Shown here piece after piece: positions 9,020-17,575 of a stretch of DNA of 64,000 nucleotides. The notes under the pieces are model-generated. The model was not told the origin of the DNA. It did not search any database and saw only the letters and a list, made by a program, of their open reading frames with translations. How positions within the stretch are numbered: position 1 is the stretch's first letter; every line of letters begins with the position of its first letter. The DNA lies in the NCBI GenBank assembly GCA_963833885.1, contig CAWHZU010000031.1:456639-520638 (forward strand), written 5' to 3'. Origin of the DNA: JASHPR01 sp963833885 (GTDB lineage Bacteria > Actinomycetota > Actinomycetes > Streptosporangiales > Streptosporangiaceae). Both the position numbers and the translations under genes were made by a program.

Positions 9020-9736
9020 ATGTCCACGGAAACAGGCCGCGCCAGACGGCAAAACGACGACATGCCAAGCGTCGATCGCCTGCTCGCGCTGTCCGACGGC
9101 GTGGTGGCGATCGCGCTCACCCTGCTCGTGCTGCAGCTGCGGGTTCCGTCCCTGCCGAGCGCGTCGGCAGACTCGGCATCGGCTCTGGCCGCTGCGCTGG
9201 CCAAGGGCGGCGACCAGCTGACCGCCTATGTGATCTCGTTCTACGTCGTCGCGCAATTCTGGCTGGTCCACCACCGGGTGTTCCAGCATCTGGTGGGGCA
9301 GCAGGAAGGGCTGGCGTGGTGGAACTTCGGGTTCCTGTTCACGATCACGATCATGCCGTTCACCAGCGACCTGCTGGGTCAGTACGGCAGCAATCCGCTC
9401 GCGGTCGACATCTTCGCCCTGAACCTGCTGCTGGCCGCGCTGGCCACGCAGGCGACGTCCGAGCTCGGGCGGCGCCGCGGCCTGATGACTCCTGGTTCGC
9501 ACGGCGCTGCCCGGCGGGGCGGACTGCTGCGTTCGGTGGGAACTGTAACGATCCTTGCCGCGTCCATGGGTCTGGCCTGGGTGAACGCGGGTAACGCGAA
9601 ATTTGTCTGGATCTTGCTCGCCGTGGTACCGAATCTCGTCGACCGGTGGATGCGCCGCCATCCCGGGCCGCAGGAACCGGCCCCGGCGGCTCGTTCGTCC
9701 GGCGGGACGGGGCCGTCCGGCGAGGCTCCGCGATAG
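9020..9736 (+). CDS. TMEM175-family (DUF1211) potassium channel-like protein
   Basis: About 238 residues. The first membrane helix carries the signature RLLALSDGVVAIALTLLVL, matching the RxxxFSDG motif of TMEM175 channels, in which FSD lines the pore; here Leu replaces Phe after Ala. Further hydrophobic segments follow (VISFYVVAQFWLVHHRVF, NFGFLFTITIMPFTSDLLG, LNLLLAALATQA, LRSVGTVTILAASMGLAW, FVWILLAVVPNLV), giving about six helices. Bacterial members are leaky K+ channels of the inner membrane. The start is uncertain: ATG 9002, 9020 and 9062 are in frame, and 9020 has GGTGG close upstream. The C-terminal tail is Pro/Ser-rich. Confidence 0.82.
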   Translation: MSTETGRARRQNDDMPSVDRLLALSDGVVAIALTLLVLQLRVPSLPSASADSASALAAALAKGGDQLTAYVISFYVVAQFWLVHHRVFQHLVGQQEGLAWWNFGFLFTITIMPFTSDLLGQYGSNPLAVDIFALNLLLAALATQATSELGRRRGLMTPGSHGAARRGGLLRSVGTVTILAASMGLAWVNAGNAKFVWILLAVVPNLVDRWMRRHPGPQEPAPAARSSGGTGPSGEAPR

Positions 9737-9781
9737 CGCCGGCGCGTAGGCTGCGGTAAAAGGAGCAGGTAGGAGGCGGCC

Positions 9782-10561
9782 GTGGAGTACGAGCACATCC
9801 TGGTCGAGCGGTCCGGCGAGTTCGCCACCGTGACGATGAACCGGCCGCAGCGGCGCAACGCGCTGTCGCTGCAGCACATGCGCGAACTGATCGCGGCGTT
9901 CGGCGAGATCGGGGACAGCGACGCGATTGGCGTCGTGCTGGCCGGAAACGGCCCGGTGTTCAGCGCCGGGCACGACTTCTCGGACGTCGTCGACGGCGAC
10001 CTGCCCGCGGTCCGCTCCCTGCTGCAGACCTGCACCGAGCTGATGGACCTCATTCAGCACGTGCCCCAGCCGGTCGTGGCGCGGGTGCACGGGCTGGCCA
10101 CGGCGGCCGGCTGCCAGCTCGTCGCCACCTGCGACCTGGCCGTGGCCAGCGAGAACGCGGGCTTCGCGACCCCGGGCGGCAAGGGCGGCTGGTTCTGCCA
10201 CACGCCGATGGTGGCGGTCGCCAGGAACGTCGGCAGGAAGCGGGCCGTGGAGATGGCCATGTCCGGCGACGTGATCGACGCCAGGACCGCGCTGGACTGG
10301 GGCCTCGTCAACCGGGTCGTGCCCGCGGACCAGCTCGACTCCGCCACCGCCGACCTGCTCGAGCGGGTGACGCTCGGCTCGGCCGAGAGCAAGGGCATCG
10401 GCAAGCAGGCCCTGTACGCGCAGATCGACCTGGACCAGCCGAAGGCCTACGCGTACGCCATCGAGGTCATGGCCGCGACCAGCCAGCTCCCGGACGCGCG
10501 CGAGGGGATGCATGCGTTCCTGGAGAAGCGCAAGCCCGAGTGGCGCCGCGCCCGGCCCTGA
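9782..10561 (+). CDS. Enoyl-CoA hydratase/isomerase family protein, ECHDC3-like
   Basis: 259 residues, crotonase fold. FATVTMNRPQRRNALSL, the oxyanion strand GPVFSAGHDFSDV and HGLATAAGCQLVATCDLAVASE are typical. The segment that usually carries the catalytic Glu (FGxPE) reads AGFATPGGKGGWFCHTP, as in the ECHDC3-like subgroup, so a standard hydratase mechanism is doubtful. The C-terminal ASQLPDAREGMHAFLEKRKPEW is characteristic. The GTG start at 9782 has an AGGAGG five bases upstream. It stands alone between the TMEM175-like gene and whiB. Likely a CoA-ester metabolism protein; substrate unknown. Confidence 0.87.
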   Translation: MEYEHILVERSGEFATVTMNRPQRRNALSLQHMRELIAAFGEIGDSDAIGVVLAGNGPVFSAGHDFSDVVDGDLPAVRSLLQTCTELMDLIQHVPQPVVARVHGLATAAGCQLVATCDLAVASENAGFATPGGKGGWFCHTPMVAVARNVGRKRAVEMAMSGDVIDARTALDWGLVNRVVPADQLDSATADLLERVTLGSAESKGIGKQALYAQIDLDQPKAYAYAIEVMAATSQLPDAREGMHAFLEKRKPEWRRARP

Positions 10562-10671
10562 ACCCAGCCATAGCGCCCCATTCGCCGCCCGCGGCGCGAG
10601 GATTATCCCGGCGCGAAATGGGAAGTCAGATCGGCCACACACCTGTTGACGCCAACCAACACGAGGCCGCT

Positions 10672-10995
10672 ATGACAACTACCGCCGACACGCTGGCGGA
10701 GTGGTGGTCGCTCGCCGCCTGCCAGTCCGCCGATCCCGACCTGTTCTTCCCGATCTCCGGATCGGGCCCCGCCCTCGGGCAGGCAGCTCGCGCGAAGGCG
10801 GTCTGCACCGCCTGCCCGGTGCGCTGCGACTGCCTTCGTTACGCGCTGGCCGCCGGGCCCCTGCAGGGAGTCTGGGGCGGCCTGACTGAGGAGGAGCGCC
10901 GCCTGCTGCGGCAGCGCGAGGCAAAGGCACGGCTGCGCGCGTCGCGGACCGCTTCGTCCTCCCCGCGGCCGGCGTGGGCCGCCGCGGATGTTTAG
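10672..10995 (+). CDS. WhiB-family iron-sulfur transcriptional regulator
   Basis: 107 residues. The four cluster ligands are visible: Cys in LAACQSADPDLFF, then AVCTACPVRCDCL in the CxxC-x5-C arrangement; an extra Cys lies inside the last spacer. The GVWGGLTEEERR turn and the basic tail RRLLRQREAKARLRAS complete the family layout. Wbl proteins bind a 4Fe-4S cluster and usually act with the primary sigma factor. ATG 10672 has GAGG five bases upstream; an in-frame ATG at 10618 would add 18 residues. A 23-codon membrane-peptide frame and a strong terminator follow, so the two may share a transcript. Confidence 0.93.
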   Translation: MTTTADTLAEWWSLAACQSADPDLFFPISGSGPALGQAARAKAVCTACPVRCDCLRYALAAGPLQGVWGGLTEEERRLLRQREAKARLRASRTASSSPRPAWAAADV

Positions 10996-11052
10996 AGCCC
11001 GCCATACCGGACAGCTAGGACGACGTCGTCGGCTCAAAAGGAGGGCAGAGCC

Positions 11053-11124
11053 ATTTATATCGGAATTGGAACCGTCGTAGTCATCGTCATCATCGTGCTG
11101 GTCATTTTCGCCCTGCGGCGATAG
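11053..11124 (+). CDS. 23-residue single-span membrane peptide, likely ATT start
   Basis: AAAAGGAGGG ends seven bases before an ATT that opens 23 codons: a Tyr-Ile-Gly-Ile-Gly-Thr start, then a run of Val/Ile/Leu (VVVIVIIVLVIFAL) and a final Arg-Arg before TAG at 11122. There is no ATG, GTG or TTG in place, so initiation would be at ATT, a rare but known start. One transmembrane span with a positively charged C-end is predicted. The perfect terminator at 11143-11170 follows within 20 bases, which favours a genuine short gene. Function unknown; similar tiny hydrophobic proteins occur in actinobacteria. Confidence 0.6.
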   Translation: MYIGIGTVVVIVIIVLVIFALRR

Positions 11125-11142
11125 TAACGTGCCGCTCCAATA

Positions 11143-11170
11143 GGCCGCCTGCTGCAATCAGCAGGCGGCC
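11143..11170 (+). terminator. Perfect 12-bp hairpin terminator
   Basis: GGCCGCCTGCTG, loop CAAT, then its exact complement, followed by TTCG. The tight tetraloop and uninterrupted GC stem make this one of the clearest intrinsic terminators in the window. It closes the whiB / small-peptide unit. Confidence 0.85.
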
Positions 11171-11188
11171 TTCGACTGTATAAGATCA

Positions 11189-11418
11189 CTATTCTCGAGC
11201 CACCGCCTGCGGCCGCGGGCGGTGGGTCTCGGCGGCGATTTCCAGCGCCTTGCCGGTGTAGACCCGGTAACCGCCCGCCGCACGTCGCCTTCGGGCGTGG
11301 ACTGGTCGTCGTCGGCGAAGGCCGGGTGGAACCCGCTGAAGTCCGGCAGCGGCGCGGACGGCGCGGTCAGCCGGAGCACCGCCCGCTCGTGCGTAAAGTC
11401 GCGCGGCCTGTCCCACAC
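11189..11418 (-). pseudogene. Unrecognised gene fragment, probably frameshifted
   Basis: A minus-strand stretch with coding-like codon use: PRDFTHERAVLRLTAP and LPDFSGFHPAFADDDQST in one frame, continuing as GGYRVYTGKALEIAAETH in another frame up to a TAG at 11189. The junction lies near 11270. It has no good ribosome site and is too short for a known domain. I do not recognise the family. It lies beside another decayed gene (11463 on), so a remnant is the likeliest reading. Confidence 0.3.
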
Positions 11419-11462
11419 ATCTTGCAGCTCTTTTCGTCGGGGGCGTCGCTTAGCCTCGTCTG

Positions 11463-12185
11463 GTGGCCGTCCACCAGCTCTCCCGTGCGGACGCTCGCCG
11501 CATCGCCGTGCGAGCGCAGCTGCTGGGCCGTGCCCGCCCGGCCGGGCTGCTCGACGTGGTGCGGCAGCTGACGCTGCTGCAGATCGACCCGACCGCCGCG
11601 ATCGCGCCGAATGCCGACCTGGTCGCGTGGAGCCGCCTGGGGTCGTCGTACTCCCCCGCCGACCTGTCTGCCGCGCTGCAGAACCGGGCGCTGGTGGAGC
11701 TGCGCGCGATGGTCCGGCCCGGCGAGGACCTTGCGCTGTACCGCGCCGAGATGGCCGAGTGGCCCGGACCAGGCGAGGTGCCGGAATGGCGGGTGTACCG
11801 CGATGACTGGGTGCGCGCCAACGACGCGTGCCGCCGGGACATCCTGCGCCCGGCTCGACTCGGCGGGGCCGCTGCCGTCCCGAGACCTTCCGGATTCCTG
11901 CACGGTGCCGTGGCAGTCGTCCGGGTGGACCAACAACCGCAACGTCACGCAGCTGCTTGAGTTCATGGTGCTCCGCGGCGAGGTCGCGGTGGCCGGACGC
12001 CGCGGCGGCGACCGGCTATAGGACCTGGCGGCGCGGGTCTACCGAGGGGGTCAGGGGCGAGTGGCGGGTCGACACGTCCCAGCTCGGACAGCCGTTCTCC
12101 GGGCGGGCCGCGCTGCTGTCACCGTTCGACCGGCTGATCCACGACCGCAAGCTCAAGCTGGATCTCGAGATGCCCGGTCCTGCTG
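11463..12185 (+). pseudogene. Decayed winged-helix DNA-binding (YcaQ-like, HTH_42) protein gene
   Basis: Starts as VHQLSRADARRIAVRAQLLG and LLDVVRQLTLLQIDPTAAIAP, the hallmark N-terminus of the winged-helix/YcaQ group linked to interstrand-crosslink repair glycosylases. Near 11840 the frame shifts to RLDSAGPLPSRDLPDS, TVPWQSSGWTNNRNVTQLLE and LRGEVAVAGRRGGDRL and hits a TAG at 12019. A third frame then gives GEWRVDTSQLGQ and FSGRAALLSPFDRLIHDRKL. The normal C-terminal third is missing: homology stops where the MarR gene, read from the other strand, ends. Two shifts plus truncation make this a genuine pseudogene. Confidence 0.8.
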
Positions 12186-12619
12186 CGGGGCAGCGAGCCC
12201 CTGCATGACGTCTGCGAGTGCCTCGAGGGCCGGAAGCGCTTCGGTCAGCGAGGCCACCTGATCCACGGTGAGCTGGGTAAGGCACTCCGATACCGCGGCC
12301 GCGCGGCGGGCCTTGATCTGCTGGTCGATCCGCTTCCCCTCGGCCGTGCTGACCACCGAGGCGCTGCGCAGATCGGTCGGATCGGGAATCCGGTCGATGA
12401 GATCCATCCCGTGCAGCTTGCTGACCACACGGGACAGCATGGTCGGATTCAGCCGCTCGACCTCGCTGAGCTCGGACAGGCTCAGCGGCCCGCGCGCGAC
12501 GATCAGCCCGAGCACCGACGCCTGCGACGGGGTGAGGCCGGCCCGGTCGAGGACGCGTTGAGCTGCCGGGCGAGCTTTCCGACGACCCGGCGGAGGCGGA
12601 TCGCCCCGTCATCGTCCAT
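12153..12619 (-). CDS. MarR-family regulator of the adjacent MFS pump, frameshifted
   Basis: Winged-helix MarR protein of about 155 residues over two frames. ATG 12619 opens GAIRLRRVVGKLARQLNAS, and after a one-base shift at about 12541-12560 the main part follows: LGLIVARGPLSLSELSEVERLNPTMLSRVV, wing DLIDRIPDPTDLRSASV, and a dimerisation helix. Its 5' end is 66 bp from a divergent DHA2 efflux gene, the classic MarR arrangement for ligand-responsive control of a drug pump. A palindrome TTGCC-N4-GGCAA lies between them. The 3' end overlaps the dead winged-helix gene. The single shift may be real or a sequence error. Confidence 0.75.
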
Positions 12620-12651
12620 GGCCTGGCCTTCCGTCTTCCCGGAATAGTTAG

Positions 12652-12665
12652 TTGCCTTTCGGCAA
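12652..12665. promoter_or_regulatory. Candidate MarR operator between divergent genes
   Basis: TTGCC-TTTC-GGCAA, a 5-bp inverted repeat with a 4-base spacer in the 66-bp gap between the MarR and MFS starts. The place fits an operator controlling both promoters; the arms are short. Confidence 0.4.
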
Positions 12666-12685
12666 GCAGTGTAATGTCATAGGTA

Positions 12686-14092
12686 GTGGCTGAGCAGGTT
12701 ACACACGTTGACCACGGCATCAGTGGCGCTGCGGCCGAGCCCGCGCGCCGCCGGTACCTGGTCTTCGCCGTGGTGTCGCTCGCGCTCATGATGTCTTCGG
12801 TCGACCAGACCATTGTGGCCACCGCGCTGAGCGCGATTCAGCACGACCTGCATGCCCAGGTGAACTGGAGCAGCTGGACGATCACCATCTACTCCCTCGG
12901 TCAGGTCCTGGTGATGCCGCTGGCGGGCAAGCTGGGCGACCAGTATGGCCGCAAGCAAATCTTCCTTGGCGCCGTCGTCCTGTTCACCACCGCCTCCCTG
13001 TGCTGCGGCTTCGCGAACGACATCTACCTGCTTATTGTGCTGCGCGCGGTCCAGGCGATCGGCGGCGGAGGCCTCATGCCGTCGGCTACCGGGATCGTCG
13101 CGGAGATCTTCGGCACCGAGCGTGACCGCGCGGTCGGTCTCTTCTCGAGCATCTTCCCGATCGGCGGCATCATCGGGCCGGTGCTGGGCGGCGTGTTCGT
13201 CACGTACTGGTCCTGGCGCGGAATCTTCCTGGTGAACGTGCCGATCGGGATCGTGCTGCTGGCCCTGGGCACGCTGATCATCCCGGCCATCCCCCGGCGG
13301 CCCGACCGTCACCTCGACATCCGGGGGGTGGCGCTGCTGGGCGGCACGCTGCTGCCCGCCATGCTCGGCATCGCGTATCTCGGCGGCAGCAACAGCTACG
13401 TCGCCAGCCCGGCGTTCCTGGTTCCCGAGTGCGCGGCGGTCGTCGCATGCGTCCTCTTCTTGCGGCACACCGCCAAGGCGCCGTCGCCCTTCATCTCGCT
13501 GCGGTTCATCACCGGCCGGGGCTTCGGCATCATGAACCTGCTGAACTTCCTGTACGGCAGCGCCGTGCTGGGCTTTGCGCCGCTCGTGCCGCTGTATGCG
13601 CAGAACCGCTACGGCCTCCGGCCGCTTGCCGCCGGCACGCTGCTGACCGCCCGGGCGGTCGGGATGATCGCGACCGCCGGGCTGGCCGTCTACCTGCTGC
13701 GCCGGACGGGGTACCGGTGGCCGATGGCCGTGGGCTTCACGCTGATGGCCTTCGGCGTGCTGGGCACGGCGCTCAGCCCGCACGGGCTCTCGCCCTACGC
13801 CTGGCTGGTGCTGGCCACCGGCATCTGCGGCATCGGCATGGGCATCTCGACCCCGGCGTCCAACAACGCAACGCTGCAGCTCGCACCAGAGCACGCCGCC
13901 GCGGTGGCCGGGCTGCGCGGCATGTTCCGGCAGGCCGGAGCCATCACCGCGGTCTCGATCACGGCGGCGATCGTCGCGCGCAGCACCAATCCGGGCATCA
14001 CCCAGGCGCACGTCTTCGTGGTCTTCGCGGCGATCACGGCCTGCTCGCTGCCGCTCATCCTGCTGGTACCCGAGCACCGCGGCCGCTGGTAA
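12686..14092 (+). CDS. DHA2-type MFS multidrug efflux transporter
   Basis: 468 residues with about 14 membrane helices, typical of the EmrB/QacA (DHA2) group. Motif D1 is in SVDQTIVATALSAIQHDL, motif A in GKLGDQYGRKQIFLGAV, and motif C in IFPIGGIIGPVLGGVF. It should export drugs or toxic metabolites using the proton gradient. The GTG at 12686 has only a short AGG upstream. The divergent MarR gene and the palindrome between them suggest induction by substrate. Intact, unlike its regulator. Confidence 0.92.
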   Translation: MAEQVTHVDHGISGAAAEPARRRYLVFAVVSLALMMSSVDQTIVATALSAIQHDLHAQVNWSSWTITIYSLGQVLVMPLAGKLGDQYGRKQIFLGAVVLFTTASLCCGFANDIYLLIVLRAVQAIGGGGLMPSATGIVAEIFGTERDRAVGLFSSIFPIGGIIGPVLGGVFVTYWSWRGIFLVNVPIGIVLLALGTLIIPAIPRRPDRHLDIRGVALLGGTLLPAMLGIAYLGGSNSYVASPAFLVPECAAVVACVLFLRHTAKAPSPFISLRFITGRGFGIMNLLNFLYGSAVLGFAPLVPLYAQNRYGLRPLAAGTLLTARAVGMIATAGLAVYLLRRTGYRWPMAVGFTLMAFGVLGTALSPHGLSPYAWLVLATGICGIGMGISTPASNNATLQLAPEHAAAVAGLRGMFRQAGAITAVSITAAIVARSTNPGITQAHVFVVFAAITACSLPLILLVPEHRGRW

Positions 14093-14099
14093 CCCCGGT

Positions 14100-15131
14100 T
14101 CAGCCGCTCGCCCGCGCGAGACGGCGGCCCCTCGCGAACAGCGCCACGGCCATGGCGTGCAGCCGGTCGCCGATCGCAGCGTCCGTCAGCCCGGCGCAGG
14201 CCCGCGCGTTGGAGCTCTCCAGAATGATTCCGAGCTTGAAGCAGGCCAGCACGACATACCAGTCGAGCGCGTCGAGGCTGCGGTCGCTGACGGCGGAGTA
14301 CGCCGCGACGATCTCGCTGACCGGGCCAACGTCGCCCGCCTCCCACAGCGCGCCGCCTGGTTCCACGGTCTCGTTCCCGTCGGGGATGCTGGCCACGAAC
14401 CGGCCGAGGTCGACCAGCGGGTCACCGATCGTGGCCATCTCCCAGTCGAGCACCGCAGCGACCCGGGGCTCGCCCGCGTCCACCAGCAGGTTGCCGAAGT
14501 GAAAGTCGCCGTGCATCAGGCCGGGAGGCTGGTCCGGCGGCTGATTGCCGGTCAGGAACGCCGCCAGTCCATCCATGCCGGGCAAGGGCTCGCCCCGGTA
14601 CCCGGGCAGGCGCCGGTAGCCCTCCCATTCCGCCTGCCAGCGGGGCACCTGCCGGCTCAGGAACCCGTCCGGGTGCCCGAAGTCCGCCAGCCCCGCGGCC
14701 ACGTAGTCGACGCACCCGATCCGCGCCAGCTCGGTGGCGGCTTCCCGGCCGAGCTGCCGCCTTCCGGCGGCGGCCGCCGCGTAGGACGGCAGCCGCACCA
14801 TCGGGTTCACCCCATCCACCGCGCGCATGATCACGAACGGGATGCCGAGCACGGACTCGTCCGCGCAGGTCGCGGCCCAGCCCGGGTGCGGCACGTCGGT
14901 GCAGGCCAGCGCCTCGAGCACCCGTGCTTCGCGCAGGATAATCTCCCCCGCCCGCGGCCGCGGGTGCCGCGACGGACGGCGCAGCACGTAGCTCGTGCCA
15001 GCTCGGCAGAACCGGACCAGCAGGTTCTGCGTGCCTCCCTCGAGCTCGACCAGCTCCTCCACCGGCCCCGGCGGGAAGCCCTGCACATCGAGCCAGCCCG
15101 CCAGCGCGCCGGCATCGATCAAGTCGATCAA
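14100..15131 (-). CDS. Aminoglycoside-phosphotransferase-fold protein, ACAD10-like
   Basis: 343 residues with the kinase-like APH fold. The catalytic loop LMHGDFHFGNLLVD and the metal-binding LDWEMATIGDPLVDLG are intact, and NLLVRFCRAGTSYVLRRPS is the N-lobe. This subgroup pairs with acyl-CoA metabolism genes in actinobacteria and resembles the kinase part of ACAD10, which acts on 4-hydroxyacyl-CoAs. It is divergent from a CoA ligase 33 bp away, supporting a lipid rather than antibiotic role. The start is taken as TTG 15131 without a clear ribosome site; later starts are possible. It ends 8 bp from the convergent MFS stop. Confidence 0.85.
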   Translation of the reverse strand: MIDLIDAGALAGWLDVQGFPPGPVEELVELEGGTQNLLVRFCRAGTSYVLRRPSRHPRPRAGEIILREARVLEALACTDVPHPGWAATCADESVLGIPFVIMRAVDGVNPMVRLPSYAAAAAGRRQLGREAATELARIGCVDYVAAGLADFGHPDGFLSRQVPRWQAEWEGYRRLPGYRGEPLPGMDGLAAFLTGNQPPDQPPGLMHGDFHFGNLLVDAGEPRVAAVLDWEMATIGDPLVDLGRFVASIPDGNETVEPGGALWEAGDVGPVSEIVAAYSAVSDRSLDALDWYVVLACFKLGIILESSNARACAGLTDAAIGDRLHAMAVALFARGRRLARASG

Positions 15132-15164
15132 CGCGGCACCACGAGGCGACAGGGCTGATCAGAA

Positions 15165-16763
15165 ATGCCAGAAGACATATCTTTTACGGTAACGAGTCCC
15201 GAGGGGGAGCGCATGTACGCACGCCAGCATGCCCTGGAGCACCCCGGCCAGCCCGCCATCATCATGGGGACGTCCGGCGAGACCGTCACCTTTGCCGAAT
15301 ACGAGGCCCGGAGCAACCAGATCGCGCACCTGCTGCGGTCAGCGGGGCTGCAGCGGGGCGACCACATCGCTGTCTTCATGGAGAACAGCATCCCGATGCT
15401 GGAGATCGAGGGGGCCGCCGAGCGGACCGGGCTGTACTACACGCTGATCAACAGCTACCTGGCGCCCGACGAGGTCGCGTACATCATCACGAACTCGTGT
15501 TCCCGGCTGCTGTTCAGCTCGGCCGCCAAGCGGGAGGTGGCAGAGCAGGCCGCGGCGAAGTGCCCGCAGCTCGAGCGCCTGCTGATGACCGGGCCGGACG
15601 TGCCGCCGGACGGCTGGGAGTCCTTCGATGCTGCCGTCGCGGGCTTCCCGGGCGAGCCGGTCCCCGGCGAGTCGCTCGGGGCGGCCATGCTCTACTCGTC
15701 GGGCACGACCGGCCAGCCCAAGGGCGTCCTGCGGAACCTGCCGACGGTCGCGCCGAGCGAGCCGCTTCCGGTGATGCTGTTCGTCCGGGCCATGTTCGGG
15801 TTCCGCGACGGCATGACCTACCTGAACCCGGCGCCGCTGTACCACTCGGCTCCCCAGGCGAGCGTGGCCGCGTCGCTGCGGATGGGCTGCACCACGGTGG
15901 TCATGGAGCACTTCGACGCCGAGCAGTGGCTGGCCCTGGTCGAGCGCTACCAGGTCACCAATTGCCAGATGGTGCCGGTGATGTTCAGCCGGCTGCTCCG
16001 GCTGCCCGAAGAGACCCGGACCCGCCACGACGCCTCGTCGCTGGAGTGCATCGTGCACGCGGCCGCGCCCTGCCCCGTTCATGTCAAGAAGGCGATAATC
16101 GACTGGCTTGGCCCGATCATCACCGAGTACTACGGCGCAACGGAGGCCAACGGCTTCACGTTCTGCGACTCCGCGCAATGGCTCGCGCATCCCGGCACCG
16201 TCGGCCGCGCCATCCTCGGCGACGTGCTGATCCTCGACGATGAGGGGAGGCAGCGCCCGCCGGGGGTGGACGGGACCATCTGGTTCCGCGGGGCGACCGC
16301 CTTTGAGTACTTCCAGGACCCGGCCAAGACAGAGCAGAGCCGGACCAGCGACGGGACCACGAGCACCGTCGGCGACGTCGGCCATATGGACGCAGAGGGG
16401 TACCTGTACCTCACCGACCGCAAGAGCTACATGATCATCTCCGGTGGGGTCAACATCTATCCCCAGGAAACCGAGAACCTCCTGTCGGGCCATCCGGCCG
16501 TGCTGGACGTGGCCGTCATCGGCGTCCCCAACGACGATCTGGGCGAAGAGGTCAAGGCGGTGGTGCAGCCCGTGGATCCCGCCGCTGCCGGGCCGGATCT
16601 CGAGCAGGAGCTGATCGCATACTGCCGGGACCGGCTGACCCACTTCAAATGCCCACGGACCGTTGACTTCGTCAGCGAGCTGCCCCGGTCGGCGACCGGC
16701 AAGCTCTACAAGCGCCTGCTCAGGGATGAGTACTGGAAGGGCCACCAGACGCCGATCGTCTAA
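15165..16763 (+). CDS. Acyl-CoA synthetase (AMP-forming ligase)
   Basis: 532 residues, ANL superfamily. Motif I (P-loop) is MLYSSGTTGQPKGVLR (about residues 178-193), the adenine motif YYGATEANGFTFCD, the hinge YLYLTDRKSYMIISGGVNIYP, and the C-terminal catalytic Lys in LPRSATGKLYKRLLRD. It activates a carboxylic acid with ATP and loads it on CoA; substrate class probably fatty or aryl acid. Start ATG 15165 lies 33 bp from the divergent phosphotransferase. It ends before a 176-bp gap and convergent genes. Confidence 0.92.
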   Translation: MPEDISFTVTSPEGERMYARQHALEHPGQPAIIMGTSGETVTFAEYEARSNQIAHLLRSAGLQRGDHIAVFMENSIPMLEIEGAAERTGLYYTLINSYLAPDEVAYIITNSCSRLLFSSAAKREVAEQAAAKCPQLERLLMTGPDVPPDGWESFDAAVAGFPGEPVPGESLGAAMLYSSGTTGQPKGVLRNLPTVAPSEPLPVMLFVRAMFGFRDGMTYLNPAPLYHSAPQASVAASLRMGCTTVVMEHFDAEQWLALVERYQVTNCQMVPVMFSRLLRLPEETRTRHDASSLECIVHAAAPCPVHVKKAIIDWLGPIITEYYGATEANGFTFCDSAQWLAHPGTVGRAILGDVLILDDEGRQRPPGVDGTIWFRGATAFEYFQDPAKTEQSRTSDGTTSTVGDVGHMDAEGYLYLTDRKSYMIISGGVNIYPQETENLLSGHPAVLDVAVIGVPNDDLGEEVKAVVQPVDPAAAGPDLEQELIAYCRDRLTHFKCPRTVDFVSELPRSATGKLYKRLLRDEYWKGHQTPIV

Positions 16764-16917
16764 AAGACCTTTAATGGTGGGAGTTGCAGGAGGGTGTACG
16801 GGCGGGTCGTTTCCTTCTGGGCGGTGAAGTCCTGCTCGGGCAGCTGGGTGTTGCCGTGGTGCTGGAGGGGCTGGCTGCCGATGCCGCCGCGTCAGCCTGT
16901 CACCTGCCGGATGCCCG

Positions 16918-16937
16918 CCGGCAATCACGATTGCCGG
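16918..16937 (-). terminator. Near-perfect 20-bp palindrome after the reductase gene
   Basis: CCGGCAATC-AC-GATTGCCGG, 9-bp arms, placed three bases after the reductase stop on the minus strand. The position suggests transcription termination; there is no T run. The 176-bp gap up to the ligase stop shows nothing else. Confidence 0.5.
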
Positions 16938-16939
16938 TG

Positions 16940-17575
16940 TCAGTTGGCGATGCAGACGTGCGTGTGCATGGCGGCCGGATCGTCGAGCAGCGTGAGCATG
17001 CAGGTGGCGAGGTCGGCGCGGGAGATGCTGAAGCAGTGTGGCAGGTTGCGGTCGGTCGCGGTGCGGTAGGTTCCCCTGGCGGGCTTGCCGGTGAGCGAGG
17101 GCGGGCGGAAGATTGTCCAGTCCAGGTCGCTGGCGTGGATCTCGTCCTCGGCGCCGCGGAAGTCGGCGCAGACGTGGCGGAGGAACGTGCGCCGGACCAG
17201 GGGCTTGAGCAGGTAGCGCAGGTAGGGGCTTTCGCCTTGATCGGCGACGACGGAGCCGCTGACCGCGAGTAGCCGGCGGGCGCCGGTTTTCTGCATGGCC
17301 TGGATGATGCTGCGGGTGCTGTCCTGGCGGAGCGTGGACGGGCCGGTACCTGGCGGGGCCACGGCGGTCAGTACGGCGTCCGCGCCGTCCACCGCCGGGG
17401 TGATCGAGGCTGGGTCCAGGACGTCGGCGGTGACGACCTCCAGCCGCGGGTGGGCGGGGACGGCCAGGCGGGCCGGGTCGCGGACGACCGCTGTGACCCG
17501 ATGGCCGGCTGCGATCGCCTGCGTGGTGAGGCATGTTCCGGTGCCGCCTGTTGCGCCGAAGATGGTGAGTTTCAT
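16940..17575 (-). CDS. NAD(P)-binding atypical SDR (NmrA-like) reductase
   Basis: 211 residues. An N-terminal Rossmann motif, MKLTIFGATGGTGTCLTTQA, gives the GATGGTG variant of atypical short-chain reductases; AGHRVTAVVRDPARL follows, then ADAVLTAVAPPG and WTIFRPPSLTGKPARG. The C-terminal substrate lobe is short. ATG 17575 overlaps the hemerythrin stop (ATGA), so the two are translationally coupled and probably repressed by the divergent MarR protein. A role in redox or oxidative-stress metabolism is inferred from the context. It may bind NAD(P) without being an enzyme. Confidence 0.85.
   Translation of the reverse strand: MKLTIFGATGGTGTCLTTQAIAAGHRVTAVVRDPARLAVPAHPRLEVVTADVLDPASITPAVDGADAVLTAVAPPGTGPSTLRQDSTRSIIQAMQKTGARRLLAVSGSVVADQGESPYLRYLLKPLVRRTFLRHVCADFRGAEDEIHASDLDWTIFRPPSLTGKPARGTYRTATDRNLPHCFSISRADLATCMLTLLDDPAAMHTHVCIAN

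Noticed and set aside
12677..14077. Long minus-strand open frame opposite the MFS gene
   Set aside because: Low-complexity charged translation without membrane segments or motifs; a shadow of the transporter gene. Similar shadows oppose the GlcD, APC and ABC genes.
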